From positions 151,897,425 through 151,961,424 of the forward strand of contig JAHLJT010000631.1 of NCBI GenBank assembly GCA_031308135.1: a DNA stretch of 64,000 nt, read 5' to 3'. This DNA comes from Acheta domesticus (Eukaryota > Arthropoda > Insecta > Orthoptera > Gryllidae). This document shows, one piece after another, positions 21,926 through 33,625 of the stretch. The notes beneath the pieces are model-generated. The model saw nothing but the letters and a program-made list of their open reading frames with translations. It was not told the origin of the DNA and ran no database searches. The translations under genes and the position numbers were made by a program. Position 1 is the stretch's first letter. Each line of letters begins with the position of its first letter.

Positions 21926-23597
21926 TTACCTACTATATTACCAGGTGAGCTCGTAGAATTGTTTTAGCCCCCCAAAATATTCGAAGGACTGGGACGCGAA
22001 TTTAAGTTCTACATGTAGTTTTTAACCTATTGACCTAACGCCTCTTATGTATTAGTTTATGAATTAGTTCTAAGTATTACCTTCCTTCAATCTATTTTCC
22101 TTCATAAGATTATGATCTACCTCATACAGACATCACAACCAACAACAATGGCTTGATTTGAAAGATTCTTGAAACCAATGTTTTGCCATTTTGCAAAATG
22201 ATAACACGACAAACGAAATCACTGCAGCAAGAAAGGTTGATAGAAATAAAGCTTGCTAAAAAGTTTCATTTTTGCTGCCAACTCGCCTTCAAAAACTGTT
22301 CCAACTTCGTACATTTGATTTTGACAAAAGTTAAAATAATATGTAAGAGCAAATAAACAAATTTGTAGATAGTATATTGGTGTATAAACAAAATTGATCC
22401 AGTCAACCATTACCCTTTTCAAAAAACTGAATTTTCGGACATCTGTTCTTTGCTTTCTGCATTTTATTTTGTGAGAATGGTCGTCCCTACTAGCATGACA
22501 TTTCAAGACTTTCACTGATAGCTTTTCATTCTGGTTGCTTTAAATGCACCTTGAAGAGGGCAAATAGTCGTGTTGCGTTTCTACGTGTAACTAATGATTC
22601 CTAGCAGACACTTTCACTGCTGTTTCTATTCTAAAGGTGGCTAAATAGCCGCTTTTTTCCTCACTCGTTTTAACTCTTTAATCTGACCTTCCTAATCCTA
22701 AGAGGATTTCAGCAACCTACTCTCTATTCCAATTACGGGACGAACCAAAGATCCATAGGCCTGCATTTCCATGTTATAGTTAGCTTTCCGTAATATATGC
22801 ATAACAAAATGGAGAGCTTTCTAAACCTTCATACGTAATCTGCCCAGCTGAGGTCGCTTCAGGGATTTTATTTCTACTCATTGTAGTGTGGAGTCTATTG
22901 AGTCTTCGTAAAACAAATTGTTTTACTTTTATTGGGATTAATTAACATTCCGTTTAACTGGAACCATTTCATCAATTCGTCAGTATCATTGTGCAACTAT
23001 TCTGTGTCGGATTTCGTCACACGCAGTTTTTAACTGTTTTTGACGTAAATAAATAAACAAATAAAAAGATTTGTCTCTAATTTTTCGATACAAATGTAGT
23101 CGTCTGCGAAAAGTTTCATTGTTGTTAGTATTTCGTTACCGATATACACTACGCATATGGAGTAATATACACTACGTATATTACTTCATACATACGTATT
23201 CGTACATACGCGACGCATATTTCTCTTATACATACGTACACGAGCAAGTAAAAAGCGGAGCGTCCCCGCTTCTCTGAGGAACGCGAGACGTCAAATAAAC
23301 CTCGTCGGGTAGAAAACCAATTCGAACTCGCTGTGCCCGACCGCGGAGAAATTCCCTAATCCAGATGGCTATCCGCGGATCTCTTTCCGATTCAATAATT
23401 TTATTTAGAAGTTTGTTGTGAGGAATTAAATTAAAAGCTTTAGAACAGTCTATAACGATTGTATCAATTCTTTCTCCTTGGTCGGGTGAATTGGCAATGC
23501 CTTGACAAACGGTAGCTAGCTCACTATCGATAGAATAGCCTGGTCTAAAAGCATATTGGTCTTCAACTTGGAAGGTATTCTTGATCTTTATAATGTA

Positions 23598-25165
23598 ACC
23601 GCCACCTAGCGGTCACATCTGAAACTGGAGCCAACAGATGCAACGCGACTTGTCTGAATAAGATATTGACGAAGTTACGACCCCACAGAGATGACGCCAC
23701 AGCACATTAGAACGAGTATCGCATTTCCACAGTGAATGAGCACAGCAAATCACGAAATTTCTTCAAATATTGCAGATTTTCACCTAGAACTGGAAGAAAC
23801 CCGACATTTTAGATCGAGACGCCGACGAGGAAACTTGAAGAGCAAAGTTCTGAGCTGCATGGATTTGGCGTATATCAGTTCTCTAAAAGCTTAATAAAGG
23901 TAACAAATTCTTTACCATGAAATTATTACTATTGGAAATAGTCTAGAACAAATGCTAATATGTATTAATATTATATTGACCATACGAGCATGTGGTGAAA
24001 TGATTGATTGTGAAATGCTAATTCAATGAGAAATCATACGGATTGCTAATGTATAATCGGAAGGAACTGCATGTGAATATTATGCGATTTCTAATGGGGC
24101 AAATCCGACCCAACAGCTTTTATTTTATACTGGGATGAAGTAACTCTGATGCAGCGGACCCCGACGTGAAGATAGCTGACCTTGCGGCGAGCCACCTGGA
24201 GGGCCCAACATATTGCAGACACCGCTGGGGCGAGCTGGTGAACTTCAAGAGAAAAGACCTTGAAGGAATTCGTTAGCCTGCGGGCGCATTCAAACGCTTC
24301 CGTTACTTTGAGAAAGAACCAATTTGCAAAAGTTATAGCTTTGAAGTAAATGAGAATAATTTCTCTCTCATAATAGGAAGTTACATGCAACTCAAATGCA
24401 TAGTGCTTTATACAATTCATTCAATTGTTTAAAACAGACTGTCGTAAATTCAAAATTAGAATATTTTAGTGAAATTTCATGTAAAGACATGAGCTCATAG
24501 TCTATTAATATAAAGGCTAGTGAATGCTAAAAGCAATTAATAGATTGGATTGATATTCTTCTGAAGAGACATTACAATAATTACTTGAAGTAATTAGTAA
24601 TAGCTATTTGTGGTATAACGAAGGTTTCTAAAAGGAATAATTAGATTCCAGAATTTATAAATAATTTTGTATATAATCACATAGTCTTATAATTTTTAAT
24701 ACTTTAGTTATCAGTATTATTGCAGGGTAATTTTCATGTGTATAAGTGTATTTATATTGTATATATTGTTTTTTTGGGATTATATTGTTTTGTATTAAGT
24801 GTATTTTTTTATTGAAGGATTTGAAATAGAAACGTCTATTTCTTTCAAGGAATATTTAGTTTTATTATCATTAGAGTAGGTCTTTCTCGAACCCAGACTA
24901 TAATATGTGTGTAGTTATTAATAGCTCGCATAGAGAGTAGTGAGAAGTAATCACATATCTAGTGTCGTTAGGCAGGTCAATCGAAGTCATTCGATCTACT
25001 TCGAAGGGAAAGAAGGTAAAGACGGTGACAATAAGTCACAAATAGTAAGCAATTTGATGTTATAATAATTAACATGCAACTGATGTTAAGGTTTGATGTT
25101 CTAATAGTTAACATGCAACTGATGTTAAGGTTTGATGTTCTAATAGTTAACATGCAACCGATGGT
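23598..25165. mobile_element. Unidentified 1.57-kb insertion in the LINE
   Basis: It interrupts the reverse transcriptase between the SNYRP and FRPGYS motifs, so it arrived after the LINE, and about 30 codons of the LINE seem lost at the join. The left edge starts TGTAACCGCCACCTAGCGGT, which holds a small hairpin (ACCGC/GCGGT) and could be an LTR-like start. The right edge carries three 39-bp tandem units. It has no coding motif, and a 109-codon minus-strand frame at 24091-24420 is unrecognised. A solo LTR or other non-autonomous element is possible. Confidence 0.45.
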
Positions 25166-25169
25166 CTAT
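25053..25169. repeat. 39-bp minisatellite, three units
   Basis: Units start at 25053, 25092 and 25131 with TTTGATGTTCTAATAGTTAA. The first two differ at a few bases, and the third loses similarity in its last 12 bases where the LINE sequence resumes. Confidence 0.85.
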
Positions 25170-25670
25170 AGTTGGACATCAATGACCGATCTCCGCTTTT
25201 GTAAATAGGAACCTCCAAAGCTTTTTCCCAGTCATTAGGGACTTTATCGTTGTTATAGTTCTGTCCACAATTCTCGCAAGATACGGTATCATGGCTTCCC
25301 CTCCCAATAGTAGAATTTCCCGGGAATTCCAACAGGACCCTCGTATTTCTTTCCAGCCAGTACCGTGATTTGCTTCCGTAATAACATAATATTTGTTGTA
25401 AACAGGTTATCCGTATCTACATTACGTGAGCAAATGTTAACCACAGTGTCAATCTTAGGAGCGTAAATACGGACGCGTAGTGCAAATTGTGTTTGCTTTC
25501 TGCATAGCATTGCAAATGAATCTCCCGTCTCCTGTTTTCAATGCATGGATGCTATCTTCAACGTCTTTTCACACACTTGTATTATTGCAGAAAGAGTAAA
25601 AGTAAAAAATGTTGTAGAATTACTCTTAAAATTAAACATTTTGATATTTTATTTTTTTAATAAAACTCAT

Positions 25671-27440
25671 TTTTACTTTTCCGTATACGTACGTAAATAC
25701 GGAGTAATATACGTAGTATAGGGAACGTTATGTAATGCTACGCAAAAACACGGCGGATTTTCGGCAGAAAAAAAACTTTTCGGGCCGTGATAACGAAAAT
25801 CGCTAAAATAGCGAAATCCAATCGCTAAATTAAGAATAAAAACTCCTCTAACACGTGGTGCAGCCAGAATCCGTGTAGCACGTCTGTCCGTCCGTTCGGT
25901 GTACGTGAACACTATAGTGCGATTTTTCTAACTCTGCTCCTTGAGCCCCTGTGGCCACAATAGAATATCACACGGCATTTCGCGTCTTTCTCCGTTGTGC
26001 CGCTAGAAGTCGCTTGATCGCAAGCACTGCTTGCTATGGTCGCGATCATGCGATACCTGGCGCACGACTGAGTACGTCGCTCAATATCGTGACATATTTA
26101 ATCCTGAAGACGGGCCTTGAAGGGCAAAATTAGAAAATCACAGTATAGCGCCTAAACTATACGTACGATTTTTTCCGAATAGAAGGAACACCTGTCCATC
26201 TGGCCTGAGTCGAAGCTCTAAGATTTCGAAAAACATTCATTAATTTTTGGGGGTTCTTTACATGAAGCACCCGGACATTTTCAAAATTTTCTCAAAAAGG
26301 GTTCACAATTTTTTCTTTAAATTTCTTGTGTTAATAGAGCAAAATACACTTATTTAGGTGGCATAGGTCCGATTCTCACGGTTAACTCGGAATTTTCGAA
26401 ATTTGCTAAAGTTTTATTTTTTTTCGGCACCTTCCTACAACTACAAAAGTGAAGATAGAGATTTTTCCTTCAAATAAAATGTGTTCTCCAAAGTGAGGTC
26501 TTTTATTAAGGTCACGTGCATTGTTTTAAAAAATTAGTACTTTTTGCGCAATATTGCGTGCAATATGTGCAATTTTAAAAAAATTACAAAAACGATATTT
26601 TCTCAAAAACGTTAATTTTTTCTTTAAACTCTTAGTAAGGACAGTGCCTAATGTACTCTATGAGATGGCATAAACGCCATATTTCTCTATTCTTTTGTTG
26701 TTTCAAAAATTACAAAAATTTAATTTTTTTGGCTGGTCTCCCATGTCGTTAATATTTACTTTAGCGGCGATTTGTTCACATTATTATATTTACGAGTATA
26801 TGTGTTTTAAATTATATCAAGTAATGTATCTCGAGAACTCAACCATTTTTTGTGAGAACTAGCTCAAAATTCCACATTTTCAGAAATGCTGAAACGCCTT
26901 TTTCTCATAAATGGCTCCAAATTTTTTCTTCAAACTTTTTTAACGGATAGTAACTTAATATGACGTAAAGTTCAATTTGGGGTATTTTTGTTTTTGCAAA
27001 AATTACACAAATGTAATATATCACATCTTTATTATGTACATTACCAGCAATTTTTAAACATTAATATATTTGTTAGTGTTAGTGCTTTAAATTACTTTAA
27101 ATGAAGTTTTTTGAAAACTCAAAAAACTTCTGTGAAAAAGAGCTTCAACTATCCCGTTTTTAGAGGCGCTTAAACGCCATTTTCTTAAACACGGCTACAA
27201 AGTTTTAAAAGAAAATGGCCATTTAGGATGAGGTTTTTTTGTTTTTTTGGTATTCTAAAATTAATATTGCCGTTCTACCATGAGAAAACAGAAAAATTAA
27301 GAAAATAAAAAAAAAATGTACTTTGGACGGCGATAGGTGGCAGCTGGCAAGAGTATGTGTCAACTCCGATTTGTTAGTCGAGACCAAAAGAAATAGAAAA
27401 CTAAAACGGGAAAGTCTGTGCCATTCTGTAGCACCACTAG
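25671..27440 (+). mobile_element. Helitron-like (HINE/DINE type) element, copy H7
   Basis: Near-complete copy on the plus strand. The 5' end TTTACTTTTCCGTATACG is at about 25671, and GGAGTAATATACGTAGTATA follows. The conserved GTCTGTCCGTCCGTTCG stretch lies near 25882, followed by core units of about 300 bp. The 3' end is CGGGAAAGTCTGTGCCATTC then TGTAGCACCACTAG at 27440, followed by TTT. It carries a nested 226-bp miniature element. Total 1.77 kb, no coding capacity. Confidence 0.7.
25918..26143. mobile_element. 226-bp miniature element nested in copy H7
   Basis: Comparison with copy H8, which lacks it, defines the insertion. The ends are inverted: left TGCGATTTTTCTAA, right (reverse complement) CTGTGATTTTCTAA. 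TATAG flanks both sides (25913-25917 and 26144-26148), while H8 has one TAG at the same place. The superfamily is not determined. Confidence 0.65.
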
Positions 27441-28313
27441 TTTAAAATAAAAAGACTAACACACAAGTTTATGTATGGAAGCCTTCTACATTGAAAGATT
27501 TAAAATTCTAAAAATACTAAAAACTTTCTGTGTTTAACTGTTGCTACCGTAAATCCAGATACGTTTTTGGACATTGTGCACACCAATGATCTACCTTTAA
27601 CATTAAACAAACGCTTTAAACAAACAAACAAATTTCGGCGTATCGCGGTTTTTCTGCTTTTTGGGCCACACGGTTAAATTTTCGCTAGGAAATTGTTCAC
27701 GTTAGAGGGGATGCTATCGTTACGGTGTGGACATTATGCATTTTGTTTCATGCAAATTGATCAGTACCGAGAAGAACAATGAATAAATAAATATACAGGT
27801 TTCTATTATTATACATTTACATAACCATTATATATATTTTCATAAAATGTCTGCTATTACTTAGGATCAATAGTTAACTCATAACTTGTTACCCCTCTTC
27901 ACACCCAAACTTTGTTTTAAAATTTATTTTGTCATGCTCCAAGATTTCGCTCTTTCATGTGTACAAGTGCGAGGTGACCGATGAGCTGTTGCAGCGTTTG
28001 GGAAAAGGCAGCGAGAGGACGTAGGTTCGTTGCCCTTTCTGCTCCCCCGCGTGCGACGAGGGGAGGATGCGGCGCGGAGGAAAGGAGCACAGCGCCACCC
28101 TCCCGCTGGAAAGGCCGCTGCCGGTAACATCCACCACAATGCCTTACATAACACAGCCCGCGCCCGCGACCCGCGCTTTCACGTCTCCAGGCTCCTTATC
28201 ACGGCGCGGCGCGGCTCAACTCCCGAAGCATTGTGCGCACCTGCCAGCGAGTCTGCAGCGACTCTGAGCGGGAGGTTCCATGGTTCGCATCCCGACAGTA
28301 GCGGATATTCCAC
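27441..28313. other. AT-rich sequence, then a GC-rich island
   Basis: 27441-27950 is AT-rich without recognised features. 27960-28310 is strongly GC- and CpG-rich and has overlapping open frames on both strands that share no domain with known proteins. I read these frames as compositional artefacts. A CpG-island promoter cannot be excluded. Confidence 0.35.
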
Positions 28314-28740
28314 GCCAGCTATTGCTACTTCAAATTCACACGCTGTTTGGAGGAGAATTCTAGCAGCTGCCCGCATTGATCGACTTTTCCGTGGATTCTC
28401 CGATTAAAATAAGGCGAATGCTGGAGCAGTACCTTGGCAAACTGGCCACGGACTGCGCACCATCTTTCCTTCCTCTTCCTTGTCCTATCTCACACACTTA
28501 CACTACTACACTTATCGGGAGACCAGTCGGCAGCTCAGAGCTTGTTCCGGCTGGGGCGGTGTCCCGCTGGTGGGAGGTACCCGTTGGGGGAAATCTCCGC
28601 AAGCCGACCCGCAGATTGGCGTCGGATCTCGTCATCCGGCTAGTGACGCACACCGCCATCTCCCGCGATAAAAACATGCTCTACACTTACAGGAGTAATG
28701 GCCATTGCATTCGAGGTGCTCGGAGTCATCAATCAACCAC
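28314..28740 (+). mobile_element. SINE, family A, without tRNA head
   Basis: It aligns along its length with the copy at 54549: GGAGGAGAATTCTAGCAGCT, ATTCTCCGATTAAAATAAGG, a pyrimidine-rich middle (TTTCCTTCCTCTTCCTTGTC), GGGAGACCAGTCGG, the CGTCATCCGGC block, ATAAAAACATGCTCTACAC and the tail AATCATCAATCAACC. The frames crossing this region are therefore not genes. Confidence 0.75.
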
Positions 28741-30019
28741 GGACGGCGAAATTTCGGGGCAGAGGTCCATTCGGTAATGATGGCATATTGGCCACGTCCC
28801 CTGTCAGCGTTTTCGAGATCTCGAGATGTATGTTGGTTGACGATCACGAAGGGAACCAGAAGAGGAATGAACATAAACAAAAACAAGTAGAGTATTGGCC
28901 TTAGATACATGGAAATTAACCAAGTGCACCAGTTAAAAAATTGAAAGGCAACTTGTATCTGATCAGAATTTATAAAAATTATATATAACGGATCAGGGAT
29001 CGTGCCAGAATTGAAACACTTTTAAAATCGTTCAAACAAAAGTTTCTCGAAAAATAATTTCTCAAAAAATATTCATGTGAAAAAAGTTATGGTTTTCAAT
29101 GATATTCCGACAGGCGCCGTTCAATTTAACTATGAGGCATAAAGTTTGAGAAGTTTAGAATTCTGTTCTCTTCAGACCCTTATTAAAACTAAATTTGTCA
29201 AGACATACTCAATTCATTCATTACAAAATCGAATGAATTATAATGTAACATGGGTGAACAGGGTCGTACTTGAATAACAATTGAAAATTGCCGACGTAGA
29301 ACAAATTCCGTCGAGTGGAAATCGCTAAAGCTCATTCCGTGCAAACCTCCCTGCCTGTCACAGCGTGAAGTGCGCGGTCATCTCCTGCTTGTTTACTCGG
29401 CGGGGGAGGGGCTCGTTAGCGCCGGCGCGACGGACGGGCCACCAATAAGGAATGGAATTGCGGAAGGCAACTCCTTCCAGTGGACAGAAAACTGATATAC
29501 GAGTAAGAATCGGCTGCAGGGAAAAAAAAAACAGAAAAAAGATGGGACATTTATAGAAGGAAACGTAACACTGCCAAAATTCGTAACAGAAATTCTCTTT
29601 GGGGAAGCTGGAAAAACTTAATAAGTAGAGTGAAACGGTACGCTTACAGACGATACGTCGTTACCTATAAGCTTGTCCGTAACTTGAGTAGTCTAGATTA
29701 AGATATTCCCAGGATGAATGCAATTGAAGAAGATAAGAAGGTACCATAGCATTTAGGATTTTAATATACTCTGAATGTGGAGGTTTATACTAAACCGAAG
29801 ACACTGAAAGGTATAAATGAACTCATTATAACGAAAAGGGAATGGCTATAACAGAAATGAGAAATAGACAAGCATCAAGAATGTAGGAGTTGAATGTATA
29901 ACTATTTAAAAATATTAGCTTTTATCTTTAAATTTAGGTAATTAAATTTTCTGAATATGTATTGAAAAATGGAAGAATTCCTTAATGCTGGCAGATAAGT
30001 TACCCCCATTTTCCTTTCT
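28741..30019. other. Unassigned sequence
   Basis: AT-rich except for a GC-rich patch at 29340-29450. No gene or element end was recognised. Confidence 0.4.
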
Positions 30020-30345
30020 AGCTACTGGTTATGCATTATAGAGAAATTTGTGTGATGCTACGGGAAAAAATGGCGAATTTTCGGCAGAAAAAACAGTTGC
30101 TGACGGGCGCTGGTAACGAAAAACTGTGTAAATGCAGTTGCTCAATATAGAAAAATAAAACTCAAAATCGTGGCGTAGCCAAAATCCTTGATTTACAGGT
30201 CTTTGATACCAATAAATCGATTGACGGCAAAACGTCTGTCCGTCTGTCCATCCGTTTTTGAATAACGCTACCGTCTATACCATTCAGTGGATTTTCCCCG
30301 AAATTGATGTTCCTTAAACAATCTGGCTGATGATGGCCCCTTAAT
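30020..30345 (+). mobile_element. Helitron-like 5' region, diverged
   Basis: It matches the segment after the 5' end of copies H7 and H8: GATGCTACGGGAAAAAATGG, TTTTCGGCAGAAAAAAC, GGTAACGAAAAACTG and AACGTCTGTCCGTCTGTCC. Neither end is preserved. Confidence 0.6.
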
Positions 30346-30386
30346 TTGAAAACCAATAATTTAATTCGGGGGTATTTGAATGAACC

Positions 30387-30680
30387 CTGGCGGCTTAGCT
30401 CATTGGTCGGCGTGCTCGCTTTCCATTACGAGACCTCAGGTTCAATTCCCGCTCGGGGTAAACATATAGTGTGCATTTTTTTTTCTTCTTGCAATGTCCC
30501 AGTATATGTTGCTTGTGACAATGAGAAAATTCACTTCTCAGGTTGAGAAGATCATAAAACGGTGTGCGGAGGTCTTCGTGCTGAACACACGCACCCCTTT
30601 AACTCAAAGGTCGCGAGGTCGGGGCGCTGCTGGTAGGCCATAGCCCGTACACACGCTAACGCGCCAAGTACAAACCAACA
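30387..30680 (+). mobile_element. tRNA-derived SINE, family B
   Basis: The head resembles a tRNA gene. Box A is in TTAGCTCATTGGTCGG (30395-30410) and box B is GGTTCAATTCCC (30439-30450). The body, with a T run near 30477 and GCGAGGTCGGGGCGCTGC, continues to about 30680. A functional tRNA is excluded by the missing acceptor pairing and the continuing body. Related heads occur at 44350 (minus) and 48075. Confidence 0.6.
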
Positions 30681-30730
30681 GAACTTTACATGAAAACCTT
30701 GGGACATTTTGAAAATTATTACTTAAAATT

Positions 30731-32315
30731 TTTACTTTTCCGTATACGTACGTATACACGGAGTATAGTAATACGTAGTATAGGGAAAGTTTTGTAATGC
30801 TGTGCGAAAAAATAGCCAATTTTCGCTAGAAAAAATTCGTTGCTGGGCGCTGATAACGAAAAAGTGGATAAAATCAGTTGCTAAATTAAGAAAAAAATCC
30901 CCTAACATGTGGTGTATCCAGAAACCCTGTTTTGTGGGTCTTTGATACCGAAAAACCAACTGAAAGGGAAACGTCCGTCTGTCCGTCCGTCTGTGAACAT
31001 TGCTAGCGCCTAAGCCAAACGTACGATTTGTTCCAAAATGGATATTCCCTGGTCGATCTGTTTCTACACAAAGCTTTGAGATTTTGAAAAATTTTCTGTA
31101 CAATTTGGGGTACTTTACATGAAGCCCCCCGGACATTTTCAAACTTTTCTCAAAAACGGCTCCAAATTTTTTCTTTAAATTTTTGTCAGAATAGAGTAAA
31201 ATACACTTATTAAGGTAGCGTAGGTCCGATTTTCACGGATAACTCTGAATTTTCAAAAATTGCAAAAGTTTAAAATTTTTTCGGCGTCTTTGTGGAACTA
31301 CAAAATTGAAGATAGAGATATTTCTTTGAAATAAAATTTGTTGTCCAAAGTGAGTTCTTTCATTAAGGTCATGAACATTGTATTGAAACGTTTAGTAGTT
31401 TTCGCGCAATATTGCGTACAATATGTGCAATTTCAAATAATTACAAAAACAAAATTTTCTCAAAAACGGCTCCAATTTTCTTTCTTTAAACTTTTGGTAG
31501 GTATAGTGCCTAATGTATTTATTAATGACAAAACTCCATATTGCTCTATTCTTTTGTTTTTTCAAAAATTGCAAAAATGTAATTTTTTTGACTTGTCTCT
31601 CACGTCATTAATATTTAGCGGCAGTTTGTTGACATTATTATATTAAGGAGTACATGAGCTTTAAATAATGTCAAGTAAAGTTTCTCGAAAACACAACCAT
31701 TATATGTGAAAAGTAGCTCAAAATTCCGCATTTTCAGAAACCTCAAATGCAATTTTCTCATATATGGTTGCAAATTTTTTCTTGAAACGTTTGTAACGGA
31801 TAGTGCTAATTACACTAATATGACGTAAAGTTAATTTTGAGTTATTTTTTGTTTTTTCAAAAATTATACAAATGTAATTTTTTTGAAAAATCTCTCACAT
31901 CTTTAATATGCACATTACCAGCAACTTGTCAAGATTATTATATTTGTGAATGTAAGTGCTTCAAATAACTTCAAATAAAGTATTTTGAAAACTCAAACTT
32001 TTTCTGTGAAAATGAGCTTAAAGTTTCGCATTTTTAGTCGCGCCAAAACGCAATTTTCTTTAAAACAGCACATAATTTTTAAAGGAAAACTGCCATTCAG
32101 GACTAGGTTTTTGTGTTCTTTACTATTCTAAAATTAATATTTCCGCTCTACCAATAGGAAACCGAAAAATTAAGAAAATGACAAAAAATGTAGTTTTTGA
32201 GGTGTTAGATGGCAGTTAGCAAGAAAGATTATGTGGCAGTTACACTACCTAGCGAAGACCCAAGGAAATATAAAACTATTACGGGAAAGTCTGTGCCATT
32301 CTGTAGCACCACTAG
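30731..32315 (+). mobile_element. Helitron-like (HINE/DINE type) element, copy H8
   Basis: The best-preserved copy. The 5' end is TTTACTTTTCCGTATACG at about 30731 and is followed by GTACGTATACACGGAG. TAATACGTAGTATAGGGAAAG follows, then GTCCGTCTGTCCGTCCGTC near 30980. Core units begin at about 31145, 31455, 31752 and 32052, each opening with a variant of CAAAAACGGCTCCAAATTTT. The 3' end is CGGGAAAGTCTGTGCCATTC then TGTAGCACCACTAG at 32315, followed by TTA. The subterminal ACTTTyCCGTAT and ACGGGAAAGT are inverted copies of each other. The short frames inside are not conserved between copies. Confidence 0.72.
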
Positions 32316-32830
32316 TTATGTACGGTAGCGTAAAACACAGTTAAGACAATGATGCAGGACTGATTTTCCATGAATTCCATGACATTTTTGAAAATTACAA
32401 AACTTTTCTCCCCGTCTTTCTACATCTAAAATATCGAAAATGGAGATTTATTTCTTAACGAGATTTGTTTTTTTAAGTCAAATCTTGAAACAAGGTCATG
32501 GACAATTTTTCGAAAATTTGAGTACTTATAGCGTAATATAGCGTGAAATACACGCAATTTTTGTACATAATTGTTTTTTCAAGAAAAGCACCAAATTTGT
32601 AGAATAAATTTTGACTTTGGCTAACATAAAGGACGTCTAAGAAAATGGTGTGTCTTTTTATCGTTGAAATATCTGAGTTACCGAAAATTGCGAAAATGTT
32701 TTTAAAAAATGTTCAACGTCTTCCTAAAACTACAATTATGAACATTTTTTCTTAGTGAAAAGTGTTCAGAATATGTGTGAAACCGAGATCTTCATATAAG
32801 GTCAGTGTTTCGAAAATTAGTATTTTTTGC
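32316..32830 (+). mobile_element. Diverged Helitron-like core fragment
   Basis: A weaker match to the first core unit of copy H8, with CCCGTCTTTCTACATCTAAA, AAGGTCATGGACAATTTTTC and GCGTAATATAGCGTGAAATA. No ends. Confidence 0.4.
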
Positions 32831-33575
32831 TTAATTTACCGTCAAACAAGCAATTTAAACATTTTAAACAATTATTTTATCAGAAACAGCTACACATTGT
32901 TTCTTTAAGTTTTTGTCACGTAACTAGTAAAACGGAAAAGACTGGTTCCATTTTCATCGCACTCTATATTTTCAGAAATTGGGGGAGAGGAAACAGAAAT
33001 TGTAAATTTGAATTTCCCGCACTTCGTTTGAGGCATTGGCACTCCAATGGCAGTGTAATTTGTAAGATGTTTGGAGGCAGTCATTCGAATCATAAAAATA
33101 AATATTACGTTTGATATTATTTAAGCGTTAAATCTACTTTTAAATTGCATTATTTAATTTAGTGAAATGCAAAACCGAATGGATCTTTTCGCATTGCATA
33201 AGAATGTGGGAATGCATAAGTGCGGGAATCACGAGTAATTCGTGCAAAAAGGAATAGTAGATGAATATAACAATACAATATTTAATTAGTACATTTTTCT
33301 ACCCATTTGAATTTTGTTGCTAACATATCAAGAATGTTGATTTTCAAATTGTGCATGCCATCAAATCAGTGGCTATTTTTGCTTGTTTGCAACTAATTGT
33401 TGCAACGCCGTGGTCAGAACAGAAGGTGATAGTGGCGGCCGCCGTTGGTTGTCGTTAATATAAACTAATAATTTTCTTTACGACTAAAAATACCCATCAC
33501 TCAGGGTTGGAATATATATGTCGAACACGAATACTGGGTTCAATGGCAGAAAGCTGTTTTCATTTAAAGTTTGAC
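32831..33575. other. Unassigned AT-rich sequence
   Basis: Nothing recognised; overlapping short frames on both strands show no motif. Confidence 0.4.
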
Positions 33576-33579
33576 TTAA

Positions 33580-33625
33580 GAGTTAGTGGTGTTAAAACAG
33601 CACTAACTTTCTCACCCTTAATAAT
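33580..33625 (-). mobile_element. Second-type Helitron-like 3' end
   Basis: GTTAGTGGTGTTAAAACAGC followed by ACTAACTTTCTCACC. It matches the ends at 14466 and 21878. Confidence 0.45.

Larger units (their letters stand above)
22219..25510 (-). pseudogene. LINE reverse transcriptase pseudogene, split by an insertion
   Basis: Reading the minus strand from high to low coordinates: 25330-25400 gives GPVGIPGKFYYWEGKP (family GPDGIPGEFY). Next, 25165-25260 gives KVPNDWEKALEVPIYKSG and SNYRP. After a 1.57-kb insertion, 23590-23260 gives FRPGYSIDSELATV, TIVIDCSKAFN (catalytic Asp, family DFSKAFD), IREFLRGRAQRVRIG and RVPQRSG (family GVPQGS). Then 23113-23096 gives LFADD (catalytic YADD motif), 23000-22915 gives ELMKWFQLNGMLINPNKSK, and 22840-22740 gives KALHFVMHILRKAN. 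Finally, 22510-22430 gives SHKIKCRKQRTDVRKFSF. Several frameshifts and stops make it dead. The AT-rich stretch 23140-23235 between two RT motifs resembles a Helitron-like 5' end and may be a further small insertion. Confidence 0.85.

Noticed and set aside
25053..25169. CRISPR-like array
   Set aside because: The units are contiguous 39-bp tandem repeats without spacers, in a eukaryotic context.
28376..28910. Frames of 60-133 codons on both strands
   Set aside because: They fall within a family A SINE body that recurs at 54549 with different frames, so they are not genes.
30395..30455. A tRNA gene
   Set aside because: Box A and box B are present, but no acceptor stem pairing or mature 3' end is seen and a SINE body follows directly.
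30732..31142. 136-codon minus-strand frame
   Set aside because: It spans the 5' region of Helitron-like copy H8 and is not conserved in copies H1 or H7.
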